Assembly: GCA_003052455.1 (NCBI GenBank)
Contig: QAPD01000006.1
Span: 1-64,000 of the forward strand
DNA length: 64,000 bases
Direction of reading: 5' to 3'
DNA from: Sphaerisporangium cinnabarinum
GTDB taxonomy: Bacteria > Actinomycetota > Actinomycetes > Actinomycetales > Cellulomonadaceae
The notes under the pieces were generated by a model that saw nothing but the letters and a program-made list of their open reading frames with translations, made no database searches and had not been told where the DNA came from. A program made the position numbers and the translations under genes. Within the stretch, counting starts at the first letter, position 1. Each line of letters starts with the position of its first letter. Shown here in pieces: positions 35,453 through 48,115 of the stretch.

Positions 35453-35818
35453 ATGAACGTCGCCCTGTGGATCGCCTCCGGTCTGCTCGCCCTCGCCTTC
35501 GTCGGCGCGGGTCTCATGAAGGCCCTGCGACCGATCCCGGTCCTTCAGGAGCAGATGCGCTGGGTGACGCCCGAGCGCGCCGCGGGCGTGCGCGCCATCG
35601 GGTGGCTCGAGGTGGCCGGCGCCGTCGGCCTGATCCTCCCTTGGGCGCTCGGCGTCGCGCCGGTGCTCACCCCCGTCGCCGCGGTCGGGCTCGCGCTCAC
35701 GCAGGTCGGCGCGATCCCCCTGCACGTGCGCCTCGGCGAGGCGAAGGCCGTCCCGGCGAACGTGGTGCTGCTCGCCCTCGCGGTGTTCGTCGCCGTCGGC
35801 CGGTTCGCGGCGCTCTGA
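35453..35818 (+). CDS. DoxX family membrane protein
   Basis: 121 residues with four hydrophobic helices; DoxX pattern ALAFVGAGLMKALRPIP in the first helix, VRAIGWLEVAGAVGLI in the second, and PLHVRLGEAKAVPANVVLL near the end. DoxX proteins are small membrane proteins linked to redox or thiol stress in actinobacteria. Divergent from hxlR, 154 bp apart. Start ATG with GGACTCCCGC upstream, no strong Shine-Dalgarno. Confidence 0.88.
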   Translation: MNVALWIASGLLALAFVGAGLMKALRPIPVLQEQMRWVTPERAAGVRAIGWLEVAGAVGLILPWALGVAPVLTPVAAVGLALTQVGAIPLHVRLGEAKAVPANVVLLALAVFVAVGRFAAL

Positions 35819-35854
35819 CCCGCGGGCGGGCCGCGGCCCCCCGGCCGCCGCGGG
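35819..35854. terminator. GC hairpin between DoxX and YidC genes
   Basis: Arms around CCCGCGG (35819-35825) and CCGCGGG (35848-35854) with bulges form a GC-rich stem in the convergent gap directly after the DoxX stop. The inner stem is imperfect. Confidence 0.45.
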
Positions 35855-35956
35855 CTGTGGGGACCACGCGGACGGCCTCGCGACAGGGCGACAGATCGGC
35901 CCCATCCCGACACTCTCGCGCGGCCGGCGGTCCGCTGGACAGCCCCGCGGCCTCCG

Positions 35957-36748
35957 CTACGCCGTCGCGACGAGCGGGTACCGGCGGCGCAGGACGAGGC
36001 GCTGCCCGAGCGTCCACGTCACCGTCACGAGCAGGTACAGGGCAGCGGCGAGCGGCACGAAGCAGGCGATCACGGCGGTGACGAACTGCAGGGCACCGAG
36101 CGCGTTCTGCAGGCCCGGGCCGGAGAGCACCGCCGCACCGGACATGCTCGGCCCGGTGTCGGCGCCGGGCGTCGTGCGGGGTAGCGCGAGCCGACCGCCG
36201 GGCAGGGAGGCGCGGCGCGTGAGTTCGCCGACGAGGGCGATCGCGAGCACGACCACGCCGGCCACGACCACGGTCGGCACGCCACCCGCCCCGAGCCCGC
36301 CGACGAGGCTCGAGCCCAGGGGCGCCCCGAACAGGGTGTGGCCGAGCAGCGCGTTGCCGTGGCCGGCGATCTCCGCGTGCAGGAACAGCGCGTAGACCAC
36401 CCCGACCACGGGCGCCTGGGCCAGCATCGGGAGGCACCCCGCGAGCGGCGTCGTGCCCTCCTGGGTGTAGAGCTCCACGGTCGCGCGCCGCAGCCGCTCG
36501 GGGTCGTTGCGGTGCCGACGCTGGAGCTCGGCGAGCCGCGGTGCGAGGCGCGCGCGGTCGCGCTCCGCCTTCGCCTGCGACACGCCGACGGGGACGAGCA
36601 GGGCGCGCACGGCGAGCGTCAGCAGGACGACGGCCGCCGCGGCCGCGGCGCCGCCCGCGAGGGGTTCGAGCAGGTCGGACAGGCCCATCAGCGCGCGGTA
36701 CGCGGCGTCGAGCACGGTGGAGACGAGCGGGAGGTCGAGCAGGTTCAT
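35957..36748 (-). CDS. yidC: YidC/Oxa1/Alb3 membrane insertase paralogue
   Basis: 263 residues. The YidC core shows VVLLTLAVRALLVPVGVSQAKAERDRARLAPRLAELQ-type cytoplasmic loop (shown in outline), QEGTTPLAGCLPMLAQAPV and a final helix YLLVTVTWTLGQRLVLRRRYP. The hydrophilic-groove Arg in VRALLVPVG is retained. Shorter than the main housekeeping YidC of actinobacteria and not beside rpmH/rnpA, so it is a paralogue. It follows a small DUF6412 gene 114 bp upstream in the same direction. GAGGA lies upstream of the ATG. Confidence 0.85.
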   Translation of the reverse strand: MNLLDLPLVSTVLDAAYRALMGLSDLLEPLAGGAAAAAAVVLLTLAVRALLVPVGVSQAKAERDRARLAPRLAELQRRHRNDPERLRRATVELYTQEGTTPLAGCLPMLAQAPVVGVVYALFLHAEIAGHGNALLGHTLFGAPLGSSLVGGLGAGGVPTVVVAGVVVLAIALVGELTRRASLPGGRLALPRTTPGADTGPSMSGAAVLSGPGLQNALGALQFVTAVIACFVPLAAALYLLVTVTWTLGQRLVLRRRYPLVATA

Positions 36749-36789
36749 GGTGGTGTCCTCGGTCGAACGTGCGGGGTACGCGTTCGCCG

Positions 36790-36802
36790 ATCACCCTGTG
36801 AT
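36790..36802. promoter_or_regulatory. Short inverted repeat upstream of yidC paralogue
   Basis: ATCAC-CCT-GTGAT lies about 40 bp upstream of the YidC start codon in the gap after the DUF6412 gene. Too short to assign; recorded as a possible operator. Confidence 0.25.
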
Positions 36803-36862
36803 GGGCAGGCAGCAGCACGCCGCGCAGCGACGCGGGTGCGGGTGGGTGCCTCGGCCGGGTGA

Positions 36863-37147
36863 TCAGCCGAGGGGTCGGCCGGGAGCCCGGGGCCGGGCAC
36901 GACCCGGGGCGTCCGGGTCGCTCTGCGTGACGGCGGGACCGACGTCGACCGCGTCGCGCAGGCGGCCCGCGGGCCGAGCCGCCACACCGAGCGCGAGGGG
37001 CGCGCCCCAGCGCGCGGCCACGGCGGCCACGGCCGCGACGAGGGCGGTGGCGCCGAGGAGGAAGAGCGTGGCCGTGAGGGTCGACGTGCCGAGCAGGAGC
37101 GTGAGCGCGGAGGCGAGGTCGCGCGCCACGACGAGCAGGTCGTTCAT
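36863..37147 (-). CDS. DUF6412-like small membrane protein
   Basis: 94 residues. One or two hydrophobic helices (ALTLLLGTSTLTATLFLLGATALVAA region, interrupted here) are followed by a polar tail with DVGPAVTQSDPDAPGR and RPRAPGRPLG. The TQSDPDAPGR-type tail is what I remember of DUF6412 proteins, which occur beside YidC paralogues in actinobacteria. Function unknown. ATG at 37147 has GAGGAGG upstream. Probably co-transcribed with the downstream YidC gene. Confidence 0.7.
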   Translation of the reverse strand: MNDLLVVARDLASALTLLLGTSTLTATLFLLGATALVAAVAAVAARWGAPLALGVAARPAGRLRDAVDVGPAVTQSDPDAPGRARPRAPGRPLG

Positions 37148-37223
37148 CGCACCGCCTCCTCTCCGGTCCCGGCCCGTCGGGGCCCGCGGTGGGCCCGCCG
37201 TGGGGCCCGTCGGTGGAGCCAGC

Positions 37224-37712
37224 CTAGGCCACCTCGAGCGCCGCCCACTCGTCGTCGGTGAGGAGCCGCGACCGGATGATGAAGCGCACGCCCTCGGGCG
37301 CCTCGACGCTGAACCCGGCGCCGCGGCCGGGCACGACGTCGATCGTCAGGTGGGTGTGCTTCCAGTACTCGAACTGCGTGCGGCTCATCCACACGGGCAC
37401 GACGAACCGGCCCGCCGCGCCGTCCGCCCCGGTAGGGCCGTCCGCGCCGGGACCGTCCGCGCCGGGACCGTCCGTGGGACCGGGCGCGTCGACGACGAGG
37501 TCGCCGAGGTGCACGTCGGCGTCGCCGAGCAGGAAGTCGCCCTGCGGGTAGCACATGGGCGACGACCCGTCGCAGCACCCGCCGGACTGATGGAACATGA
37601 GCTCGCCGTGGACCGTCCGCAGCCGCGCGAGCAGCGCCGCGGCGTCGTCGGTGAGCGCGACGCGCGCGGGTATCGCGCCAACCGGGCGGACCGAGGGAAC
37701 GTCGTCGACCAC
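37224..37712 (-). CDS. DUF779 protein, aldehyde dehydrogenase partner
   Basis: 162 residues from the GTG at 37712 (GGAGGG 4 nt upstream); GTG at 37724 is an alternative without Shine-Dalgarno. The DUF779 core holds a Cys/His cluster HQSGGCCDGSSPMCYP (possible metal site), FVVPVWMSRTQFEYWKHTHLTIDVVPGRG and FIIRSRLLTDDEW. An in-frame Gly/Asp/Pro-rich insert (GPGADGPGADGPTGADG) splits the core and looks like a recent repeat expansion. DUF779 genes regularly accompany acetaldehyde-type dehydrogenases, as here. Confidence 0.88.
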   Translation of the reverse strand: MVDDVPSVRPVGAIPARVALTDDAAALLARLRTVHGELMFHQSGGCCDGSSPMCYPQGDFLLGDADVHLGDLVVDAPGPTDGPGADGPGADGPTGADGAAGRFVVPVWMSRTQFEYWKHTHLTIDVVPGRGAGFSVEAPEGVRFIIRSRLLTDDEWAALEVA

Positions 37713-37756
37713 GGAACCCTCCACGTGTCGGGCCGACCAGGCGATCCCGGCGCCGC

Positions 37757-37810
37757 GAGCAGGTGGTCCTGGTCCGTCCGGACGGCCGGACGAGCCAAGA
37801 CCACCTGCTC
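37757..37810 (-). terminator. Long hairpin between aldehyde dehydrogenase and DUF779 genes
   Basis: Arms GAGCAGGTGGTC (37757-37768) and complement (37799-37810), with further pairing inside down to an ACGG tetraloop and only two or three mismatches. It lies within the expected operon, so it may reduce read-through into the DUF779 gene or stabilise the upstream mRNA 3' end. Confidence 0.65.
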
Positions 37811-37868
37811 GGCGGCCGGGGTGCGCCGAGCCCGTGGTCGGTGGGCGGGCAGGGCGGGTGGGGTTGGT

Positions 37869-39392
<1,524 letters not shown>

Positions 39393-39402
39393 CGTCTGCC
39401 TC

Positions 39403-39427
39403 CTCGCAGTGCTGACTCGCAGTGCTG
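39403..39427 (-). repeat. 12-bp direct repeat in the aldehyde dehydrogenase leader
   Basis: CTCGCAGTGCTG occurs at 39403-39414 and 39416-39427, one base apart. The first copy overlaps the Shine-Dalgarno region of the gene. It may be a small tandem duplication or a regulatory repeat. Confidence 0.6.
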
Positions 39428-39534
39428 GTCCTCGCCGCGCTCCTGGGGAGGTCGTCGTCGGTCGGGGAGCGTCCGACGGCGGTGCGCGGCCCGGCGCCTC
39501 GTCGCGCCGTGCGGCCGACGGTAGGCACCGCAGG

Positions 39535-39553
39535 GTTGCAGGACCGTTGCAGC
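39535..39553. promoter_or_regulatory. Direct repeat upstream of aldehyde dehydrogenase
   Basis: GTTGCAG occurs twice (39535-39541 and 39547-39553), 12 bp apart, about 145 bp before the dehydrogenase start and just after the regulator stop codon. A possible activator site for the adjacent GAF-type regulator. Confidence 0.35.
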
Positions 39554-39570
39554 GGGCGGATTGCCGGACC

Positions 39571-40884
39571 TCAGGCGAGCTCGTCGTCGAGCAGGTCGAG
39601 GTGGGCGCGGGCGCGGACCCACAGCGGGCTGCCGTGGTCGGCGACGCGCTGCAGCCGCGTCCACGCGGCGTGGTCCTCGGCACCGTCGTCGGTGCGCGTC
39701 CACGCGTCGAGCACGTCGGCGCCGCCCGCAGCCACGACGGCGGTGCGCAGCTCGGCCGCGAGCTCGGCGCGCAGGTGCTCGACGGCGGGCGCGCCGGAGC
39801 GCGGCAGGAGCGGCGCGCGGTAGGCGGCGACGGCGCCGCGGACGTCGCCCGCCGCGAGGCGGTCCCGCACGACGTCGGCGTCGGTCCGCAGGGGTCGTGC
39901 GAGCCGGTAGGGGCGCGACCCCGCGAGGAGCGCGCCCGCGACGCGACGCAGGCGCGACACCTCGGCACGGACGGTCACGTCGGAGAGCTCGCCGCGGTGC
40001 AGCAGGACGGCGAGCTCGTCGGCGGACAGGCCGCGGGGGTGCGTCGCGAGGAGCACGAGGATCTCGGCGTGGCGCAGCGACAGGCGGTGGTCGAGGCCGT
40101 CGGGCGAGCGCAGCACGGGCGCCGTCCCGAGCACGAGCAGCTCGGGCGCGCCGTCGCGGGGCGGTCCCGGGACCCGGCCGGGTCCGTCGTCGGGTCCCGT
40201 CGTCGCGGCGCGCTGGGCGAGCTCGCGCTCGAGGCTCAGCACGGTCGCGCGCACGAGCGAGAGCACGACGCCCGACGCGGCGGACTGGCGCCCGGTGACG
40301 TCGAGGACCCCGAGGACGCGCCCGGTCGCGGGGTCGTGGACGGGCACGGCCGTGCAGCTGAACGCCTGCACGGGCCGGGAGAAGTGCTCGGCGCCGAGCA
40401 CCTGGACGGGGCTGCGCGTCGCGAGCGCCGTCCCGGGCGCGTTCGTGCCGACGCGTTCCTCGCGCCACACCGACCCCTCGACGAACCCGACACGGTCGAC
40501 GGCGTCGCGCAGCGCCCGGTCGCCCTCGACCCACAGGAGGCGGCCGGCGTCGTCGGACACGGCGACGACGAGGCCGTCGTCGGCGGCGGCGTCGACGACG
40601 AGCTCGCGCACGACGGGCATGACGCCGGCGAGCGGGTGCGCCTCGCGGTACGCGACGAGGTCGTCGTGGGCCAGGCCCGAGTCGGTGCGGGGCGCCTCCG
40701 GGTCGACGCCGCTGTGCACGGACCGGCGCCACGAGTCGGCGACGAGCGGGTGGACGCCGCGCGGGAGGATGCCGTGGTCGAGGAAGGAGCGGTAGGCGGC
40801 GCGCACGGAGCGCGGGTCGCGGCGCGCGTCGAGGCGGCGCGGGTGCTCCTCGGAGCGGGGCGGCGGTGCGGGAGTGCGCGGCAC
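39571..40884 (-). CDS. GAF-domain transcriptional regulator, AcoR-like without AAA+ domain
   Basis: 437 residues. The N-terminal part resembles AcoR-type activators: [29 protein letters not shown], then a GAF domain ([44 protein letters not shown]). No sigma-54 AAA+ (GAFTGA) or Fis domain follows. Instead the C-terminal third looks like a winged helix plus helical repeats ([36 protein letters not shown]). GTG at 40884 with GGAGG. Placed upstream of the aldehyde dehydrogenase, it is the likely activator of that operon. Confidence 0.82.
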   Translation of the reverse strand: MPRTPAPPPRSEEHPRRLDARRDPRSVRAAYRSFLDHGILPRGVHPLVADSWRRSVHSGVDPEAPRTDSGLAHDDLVAYREAHPLAGVMPVVRELVVDAAADDGLVVAVSDDAGRLLWVEGDRALRDAVDRVGFVEGSVWREERVGTNAPGTALATRSPVQVLGAEHFSRPVQAFSCTAVPVHDPATGRVLGVLDVTGRQSAASGVVLSLVRATVLSLERELAQRAATTGPDDGPGRVPGPPRDGAPELLVLGTAPVLRSPDGLDHRLSLRHAEILVLLATHPRGLSADELAVLLHRGELSDVTVRAEVSRLRRVAGALLAGSRPYRLARPLRTDADVVRDRLAAGDVRGAVAAYRAPLLPRSGAPAVEHLRAELAAELRTAVVAAGGADVLDAWTRTDDGAEDHAAWTRLQRVADHGSPLWVRARAHLDLLDDELA

Positions 40885-40952
40885 GGGACCTCCACGTCGT
40901 CGTGCGGTGCTGGGGCCAGTGTAGGTCGCGCGGGGGGCGGCGCGAGCGGGCG

Positions 40953-43366
<2,414 letters not shown>

Positions 43367-43373
43367 CCGCCCG

Positions 43374-43904
43374 TCATTCGGGCGGCTCGGCCACCCGGCG
43401 CGCGCCGACGGCGAGCACCCCGTCGCGCACGACCGTCACCGGGCCCAGCGCGGGGACGTCGAGCGACGCGTGCACGCCGTCGAGCACCCGGTCGTCGGCG
43501 CCGTCGGGCGTCTGATGGACGAGCCAGAGCGCTCCGCCCGGGACGAGCAGCGCGGCGAGCGTGCTCGCCTCGGCGTGGGCCACCCGCGTCCAGAAGACGT
43601 TGACGTCCACCGCGAACGCGACGTCGAACGGGCCGCCGGGGACGTCCGGACCGCCGGTCGCCGCGAGCTCCCCACGCCGCACGACGAGGCGGCCGTCGTC
43701 GACAGCGACCCGGTTGCGCGCGGTCGTGCGGGCGACCGCCGTGGCGGACCGGTCGAGCGCGACGTACCGCACGCCGGGGTGGGTGGCGAGCACGAGCTCG
43801 GCGGCCGCACCGGGACCGGGGCCGATCTCGAGCACGGCCTCGTCGCCGCGGAGGTCGAGCAGCGCCACGGCCCGCCGCACGCGCTCCGGGACGGTGGCGG
43901 TCAC
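43374..43904 (-). CDS. SAM-dependent methyltransferase
   Basis: 176 residues. Rossmann-type SAM motif I VLEIGPGPGAAAELVL, post-I YVALDRSATAV, motif IV region PFDVAFAVDVNVFW, then LLVPGGALWLVHQ. It is short, lacking an obvious substrate domain, so the methyl acceptor is unknown. GTG at 43904. Convergent with the aminotransferase, 7 bp between the stop codons, and divergent from sseA. Confidence 0.82.
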   Translation of the reverse strand: MTATVPERVRRAVALLDLRGDEAVLEIGPGPGAAAELVLATHPGVRYVALDRSATAVARTTARNRVAVDDGRLVVRRGELAATGGPDVPGGPFDVAFAVDVNVFWTRVAHAEASTLAALLVPGGALWLVHQTPDGADDRVLDGVHASLDVPALGPVTVVRDGVLAVGARRVAEPPE

Positions 43905-43936
43905 GCGTCCAGTGTGGCCACCGGAGCGGGCGTCCG

Positions 43937-43967
43937 CAGCATGCGTTTACACCGTCTCAGCATGCGT
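43937..43967. promoter_or_regulatory. Direct repeats upstream of sseA
   Basis: CAGCATGCGT occurs at 43937-43946 and 43958-43967. The 21-bp period equals two helical turns, as for a protein binding two sites on one face. Located between the methyltransferase and sseA starts. Confidence 0.5.
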
Positions 43968-44040
43968 CACGAGCCTTCCGTGATACGGACGGCCGACCTA
44001 GCCTGACGAGCGAACGCCCACCACGCGCCCGGAGGACACG

Positions 44041-44952
<912 letters not shown>

Positions 44953-44976
44953 CCCACGCACAGCACGAGCGTGCCC

Positions 44977-45018
44977 GACGGCGCGCGGCCCGCCCCCGAG
45001 GACGGACCGCGCGCCGTC
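44977..45018 (+). terminator. Hairpin between sseA and sufE
   Basis: Perfect 12-bp arms GACGGCGCGCGG (44977-44988) and CCGCGCGCCGTC (45007-45018), extendable outward with a bulge and wobble pairs. Located 24 nt after the sseA stop. Confidence 0.7.
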
Positions 45019-45110
45019 GGCGTGCTGCGGGCATACGTCACGTCCACGGAGCGTTCCGCACGGTGGGACTGCCGTCCCGCCGCCCCGGCCCCGATGCGAG
45101 GATCGCCACC

Positions 45111-45572
45111 ATGAGCTCCCCCTCCGACGCTTCGCCCGACCTGCCCGCGACGCTCGCGGAGATCCGCGAGGACTTCCTCGCGATGCCGGAGCGCGAGCGC
45201 CTCCAGCTGCTGCTCGAGTTCGCGAACGAGCTGCCCGACCTCCCCGAGCGCTACGCGAGCGCGCCCGGTCTGCTGGAGCGGATCGAGGAGTGCCAGTCTC
45301 CGGTGCGGGCCTTCGCGGAGGTCGACGACGCGGGCGTCGTGCACTTCTACGCGACCGCCCCCGCCGAGGCTCCGACGACCCGCGGCTTCGCGTCGATCCT
45401 CGCGCAGGGCCTCTCGGGCCTGACGGTGCAGGAGGTGCTCGACGTGCCCGACGACTTCCCGATGTCGATCGGCCTGACGCGCGCGGTGAGCCCGCTGCGC
45501 ATCGGCGGCATGAACGGCATGCTCACGCGCGCCAAGCGCCAGGTCCGCGAGCAGGTAGCGGCGCGCGGCTGA
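45111..45572 (+). CDS. sufE: SufE family protein
   Basis: 153 residues. SufE landmarks: LAEIREDFLAMPERERLQLLLEFA (outline), then the sulfur-accepting Cys61 in ECQSPV, and GFASILAQGLSGLTVQEVL. SufE takes persulfide sulfur from a cysteine desulfurase. Pairing with sseA is common in actinobacteria and suggests sulfur transfer between SseA and SufE rather than a Suf operon role. ATG at 45111 lacks an ideal Shine-Dalgarno. It converges with the symporter gene. Confidence 0.93.
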   Translation: MSSPSDASPDLPATLAEIREDFLAMPERERLQLLLEFANELPDLPERYASAPGLLERIEECQSPVRAFAEVDDAGVVHFYATAPAEAPTTRGFASILAQGLSGLTVQEVLDVPDDFPMSIGLTRAVSPLRIGGMNGMLTRAKRQVREQVAARG

Positions 45573-45594
45573 CGGGAGGTCCTGCACAGACCGG

Positions 45595-45652
45595 CCGAGC
45601 ATGCGGTTGCCGCCCGCCCGGCCGACGCGACGGGACGCATCCGCATGGTCGG
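45595..45652. terminator. Hairpin in the sufE/symporter convergent gap
   Basis: CCGAGCATGCGG (45595-45606) and CCGCATGGTCGG (45641-45652) are complementary at 11 of 12 positions, with a 34-nt loop. It ends 2 nt before the symporter stop. Confidence 0.55.
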
Positions 45653-45654
45653 CG

Positions 45655-46632
45655 TCAGTCTCGGAGGGCCAGGCGTCGCGCCAGGACGGCGCAGACGACG
45701 AGCTGGAGCTGGTGGAAGACGATCACCGGCACGGCGACGACGCCGGCGACCGCGACGGGGAACAGCACGCTCGCCATGGGCAGGCCCGTCGCGAGCGACT
45801 TCTTCGACCCGCACATGAGGAGCGCGACCCGGTCCTCGGTCGAGAGCCCCAGCGCCGCGCCGCCCCACCACGTGGCCGCGAGCATGACGGCGAGGACGAG
45901 CGCGCTGACGACGAGCAGCGCCACGATCGACCACCCGGAGACGCTCGACCACACGCCCGCCGACGACGCGGCCGCGACCGCCCCGAACACCACGACGAGG
46001 ATCGTGCCGCGGTCGACGCCGAGCGTGAGCCAGCGCCGCGCGCGGACCCAGTCCCCCGCCCACGGCTGGAGGAGCTGCCCGACGACGAACGGCAGCAGCA
46101 GCTGGAGCAGCACGGTGCGCAGGCCGCCGAGCCCGCCCGTGGGGCCGTCGGCTCCCCCGCCGGTCCCCGTCATGAGCCACAGCACGAGCAGCGGGGTGAT
46201 CACCATGCCCGCGACGTTCGACACCGTGGCGCCGCAGATCGCCCCGGCGACGTTGCCGCGCGCGACGGAGGTGAACGCCACGGACGACTGCACGGTCGAC
46301 GGCAGCAGCGACAGGTAGAGCATGCCGGCCGCGAGCGGCGCCCCGACGAGCGGCTCGATCGCCCACGCGGTGACGAGCCCGAGCACCGGGAAGACGACGT
46401 ACGTCGCGGCGAGGATCCCACCCTGCAGGCGCCAGTTGCGCAGCCCGGCCCAGACCTCCCGCGTGGACAGGCGCATGCCGTAGACGAGGAAGAGGACGGT
46501 GACCGCGACGTCCGCGGCGGCGTCGACCACGCGCTGCGCGCCCGGCCCCACGGGCACGACGAGCCCGAGCACGAGCACCACGAGCAGCGTCACGACGAAG
46601 GGGTCGACCCACCTGCTCAGGACTGCGCGCAC
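45655..46632 (-). CDS. Bile acid:sodium symporter family protein
   Basis: 325 residues, about ten helices. Landmarks of the SBF-like (YfeH/DUF4137-like) type: VLFLVYGMRLSTREVWAGLRNW, LYLSLLPSTVQSSVAFTSVARGN and LLMCGSKKSLATGLPMASVLF. Members transport organic anions; bacterial substrates are mostly unknown. The GTG start at 46632 sits 8 nt after TAGGCT with no Shine-Dalgarno, suggesting a leaderless mRNA. Length is normal for the family. Confidence 0.88.
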   Translation of the reverse strand: MRAVLSRWVDPFVVTLLVVLVLGLVVPVGPGAQRVVDAAADVAVTVLFLVYGMRLSTREVWAGLRNWRLQGGILAATYVVFPVLGLVTAWAIEPLVGAPLAAGMLYLSLLPSTVQSSVAFTSVARGNVAGAICGATVSNVAGMVITPLLVLWLMTGTGGGADGPTGGLGGLRTVLLQLLLPFVVGQLLQPWAGDWVRARRWLTLGVDRGTILVVVFGAVAAASSAGVWSSVSGWSIVALLVVSALVLAVMLAATWWGGAALGLSTEDRVALLMCGSKKSLATGLPMASVLFPVAVAGVVAVPVIVFHQLQLVVCAVLARRLALRD

Positions 46633-46743
46633 GGGGACCGAGCCTAGCCCGGCGCACGACCCGGGGCGGCACCCGCTCCCCAGGCCCCGGCAGGCGCCCG
46701 CCGTCCCGGCCCGGAGCGCCCGGCCCGGGGCTGTCCCGGCCGG

Positions 46744-47514
46744 TCAGAACAGCGTGTAGCCGCCGTCGACCGTGACGACGGCGCCCGTCATGAAGCTCGA
46801 CGCCGCGCTCGCGAGGAACACGACGGGCGGCCCGATCTCCTCCGGCTCCGCCCAGCGCTGCATCGCCGCGGGCGCGACGCAGTCGTCGTGGTACTCCGGC
46901 CGGTCCACGGGCGACGCCTCGGTGCGCACGTACCCGGGCGCCACCGCGTTCACGCGGATGCCGTGCGGCGCCCACTCGGCGGCGAGGCCCTTGGTGAGCT
47001 GGTGCACCGCCGCCTTGGACGCGAGGTACGCGGGCTGCCAGCGGGGCCGGTTGACGATCGACGCGGACATCGAGCCGACGTTGACGATCGTCCCCGGCCG
47101 GCCCTGCGCGACGAGCTCGCGGGCGACGGCGCGCGAGCAGTACCAGACGCCGTCGAGGTTGGTCGCGAGCGTGCGGTGCCAGACGTCGTCGCCGATCTCG
47201 AGGGCCGCGCCGCCGATCGACACGCCCGCGTTGTTGACGAGCAGGTCGACCGTGCCGAGGTCGGCGGCGGCGCGCGCGACGACGTCGTCCACCTGCTCGC
47301 GGTCGGTGACGTCGAGCACGTAGCCGCGGGCGTCGGTCCCCGCGTCCCGGAGCGCGGCGGCGGCTTCGTCGGCCGCCGTCGTGGTGGTCGCCGTGACCGC
47401 GACGCGGGCCCCCGCCTCGCCGAGCGCGCGGGCGACGGCGCGCCCGATGCCGCGGCTGCCGCCGGTGAGCAGGGCCGTGCGGCCGACGAGCGAGAACGAG
47501 TCGAGGACGGTCAC
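46744..47514 (-). CDS. Short-chain dehydrogenase/reductase
   Basis: 256 residues. TGGSRGIG cofactor motif, NNAGVSIGG, catalytic Tyr and Lys in YLASKAAV, IRVNAVAPGYVRTE and the C-terminal FMTGAVVTVDGGYTLF. The WQPAYLASKAAVHQL region resembles sugar-alcohol or gluconate dehydrogenases (KduD-like, arabinitol), but substrate cannot be fixed. GTG at 47514. It lies between the symporter gene and the zinc-finger gene, all on the minus strand. Confidence 0.88.
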   Translation of the reverse strand: MTVLDSFSLVGRTALLTGGSRGIGRAVARALGEAGARVAVTATTTTAADEAAAALRDAGTDARGYVLDVTDREQVDDVVARAAADLGTVDLLVNNAGVSIGGAALEIGDDVWHRTLATNLDGVWYCSRAVARELVAQGRPGTIVNVGSMSASIVNRPRWQPAYLASKAAVHQLTKGLAAEWAPHGIRVNAVAPGYVRTEASPVDRPEYHDDCVAPAAMQRWAEPEEIGPPVVFLASAASSFMTGAVVTVDGGYTLF

Positions 47515-47539
47515 GCGGGACAGTCGACCACGGGGCGCG

Positions 47540-48004
47540 TCAGAAGTCGAAGAGGTCCTCGAGCCACGACTCCTTCTTCTTGCGCTTGCGGTAGCGGGGG
47601 TCGTAGCCGTCGCGGCCGTCGTACCGGCGGTCCCGGTCGTCGCGGTACCGGTCGTCGCGGGGACGCTCGTCATAGCGGTCGTCGCGGTAGCGGTCGTCGC
47701 GGTAGCGGTCACGGTCGTCGTCGCGCCGGTCGCCGTACCGCTCCCCGGAGCGCGGGGCGGGGCTGCCGTAGTCCGCGGCGGCGGCCGGCGGGTACGACGT
47801 CGGTGCCGGTGCGGCGGGTGCGGACGGCGCGGCGGCGCCCGGGCCCGCGGCCTCGGCGGCGATCTCGCCCTCCACCGAGCGGTCGATGATCTTGTCCAGC
47901 TCGCCGCGGTCGAGCCACACGCCGCGGCACGTGGGGCAGTAGTCGATCTCCACACCCTTGCGCTCGGTCATGACGAGCACGGTCTGGTCGGTGGGGCACA
48001 GCAT
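47540..48004 (-). CDS. TFIIB-type zinc-finger protein with Arg/Asp/Tyr-rich tail
   Basis: 154 residues. The N-terminal zf-TFIIB-like motif reads MLCPTDQTVLV then GVEIDYCPTCRGVWLDRGELDKII. The first CxxC is reduced to CPTD, so zinc may be held by three Cys plus Asp. After an Ala/Pro linker comes a low-complexity region of DDRYRDDRY-type repeats, then basic KRKKKESWLEDLFDF. The family is of unknown function; the tail suggests nucleic-acid contact or phase-separating behaviour (inference). ATG at 48004 with GAGGAGG. Confidence 0.83.
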   Translation of the reverse strand: MLCPTDQTVLVMTERKGVEIDYCPTCRGVWLDRGELDKIIDRSVEGEIAAEAAGPGAAAPSAPAAPAPTSYPPAAAADYGSPAPRSGERYGDRRDDDRDRYRDDRYRDDRYDERPRDDRYRDDRDRRYDGRDGYDPRYRKRKKKESWLEDLFDF

Positions 48005-48115
48005 GTCTGCCTCCTCGCGAGATGGGCCGGGCGCGGTCGGCGCCCGCACCGGTACTGCGCAGTCCAACGCGGTTCCCGCGCGGGCGGTTCCCGGCCCGGC
48101 AGGTGGGACGGCGGG

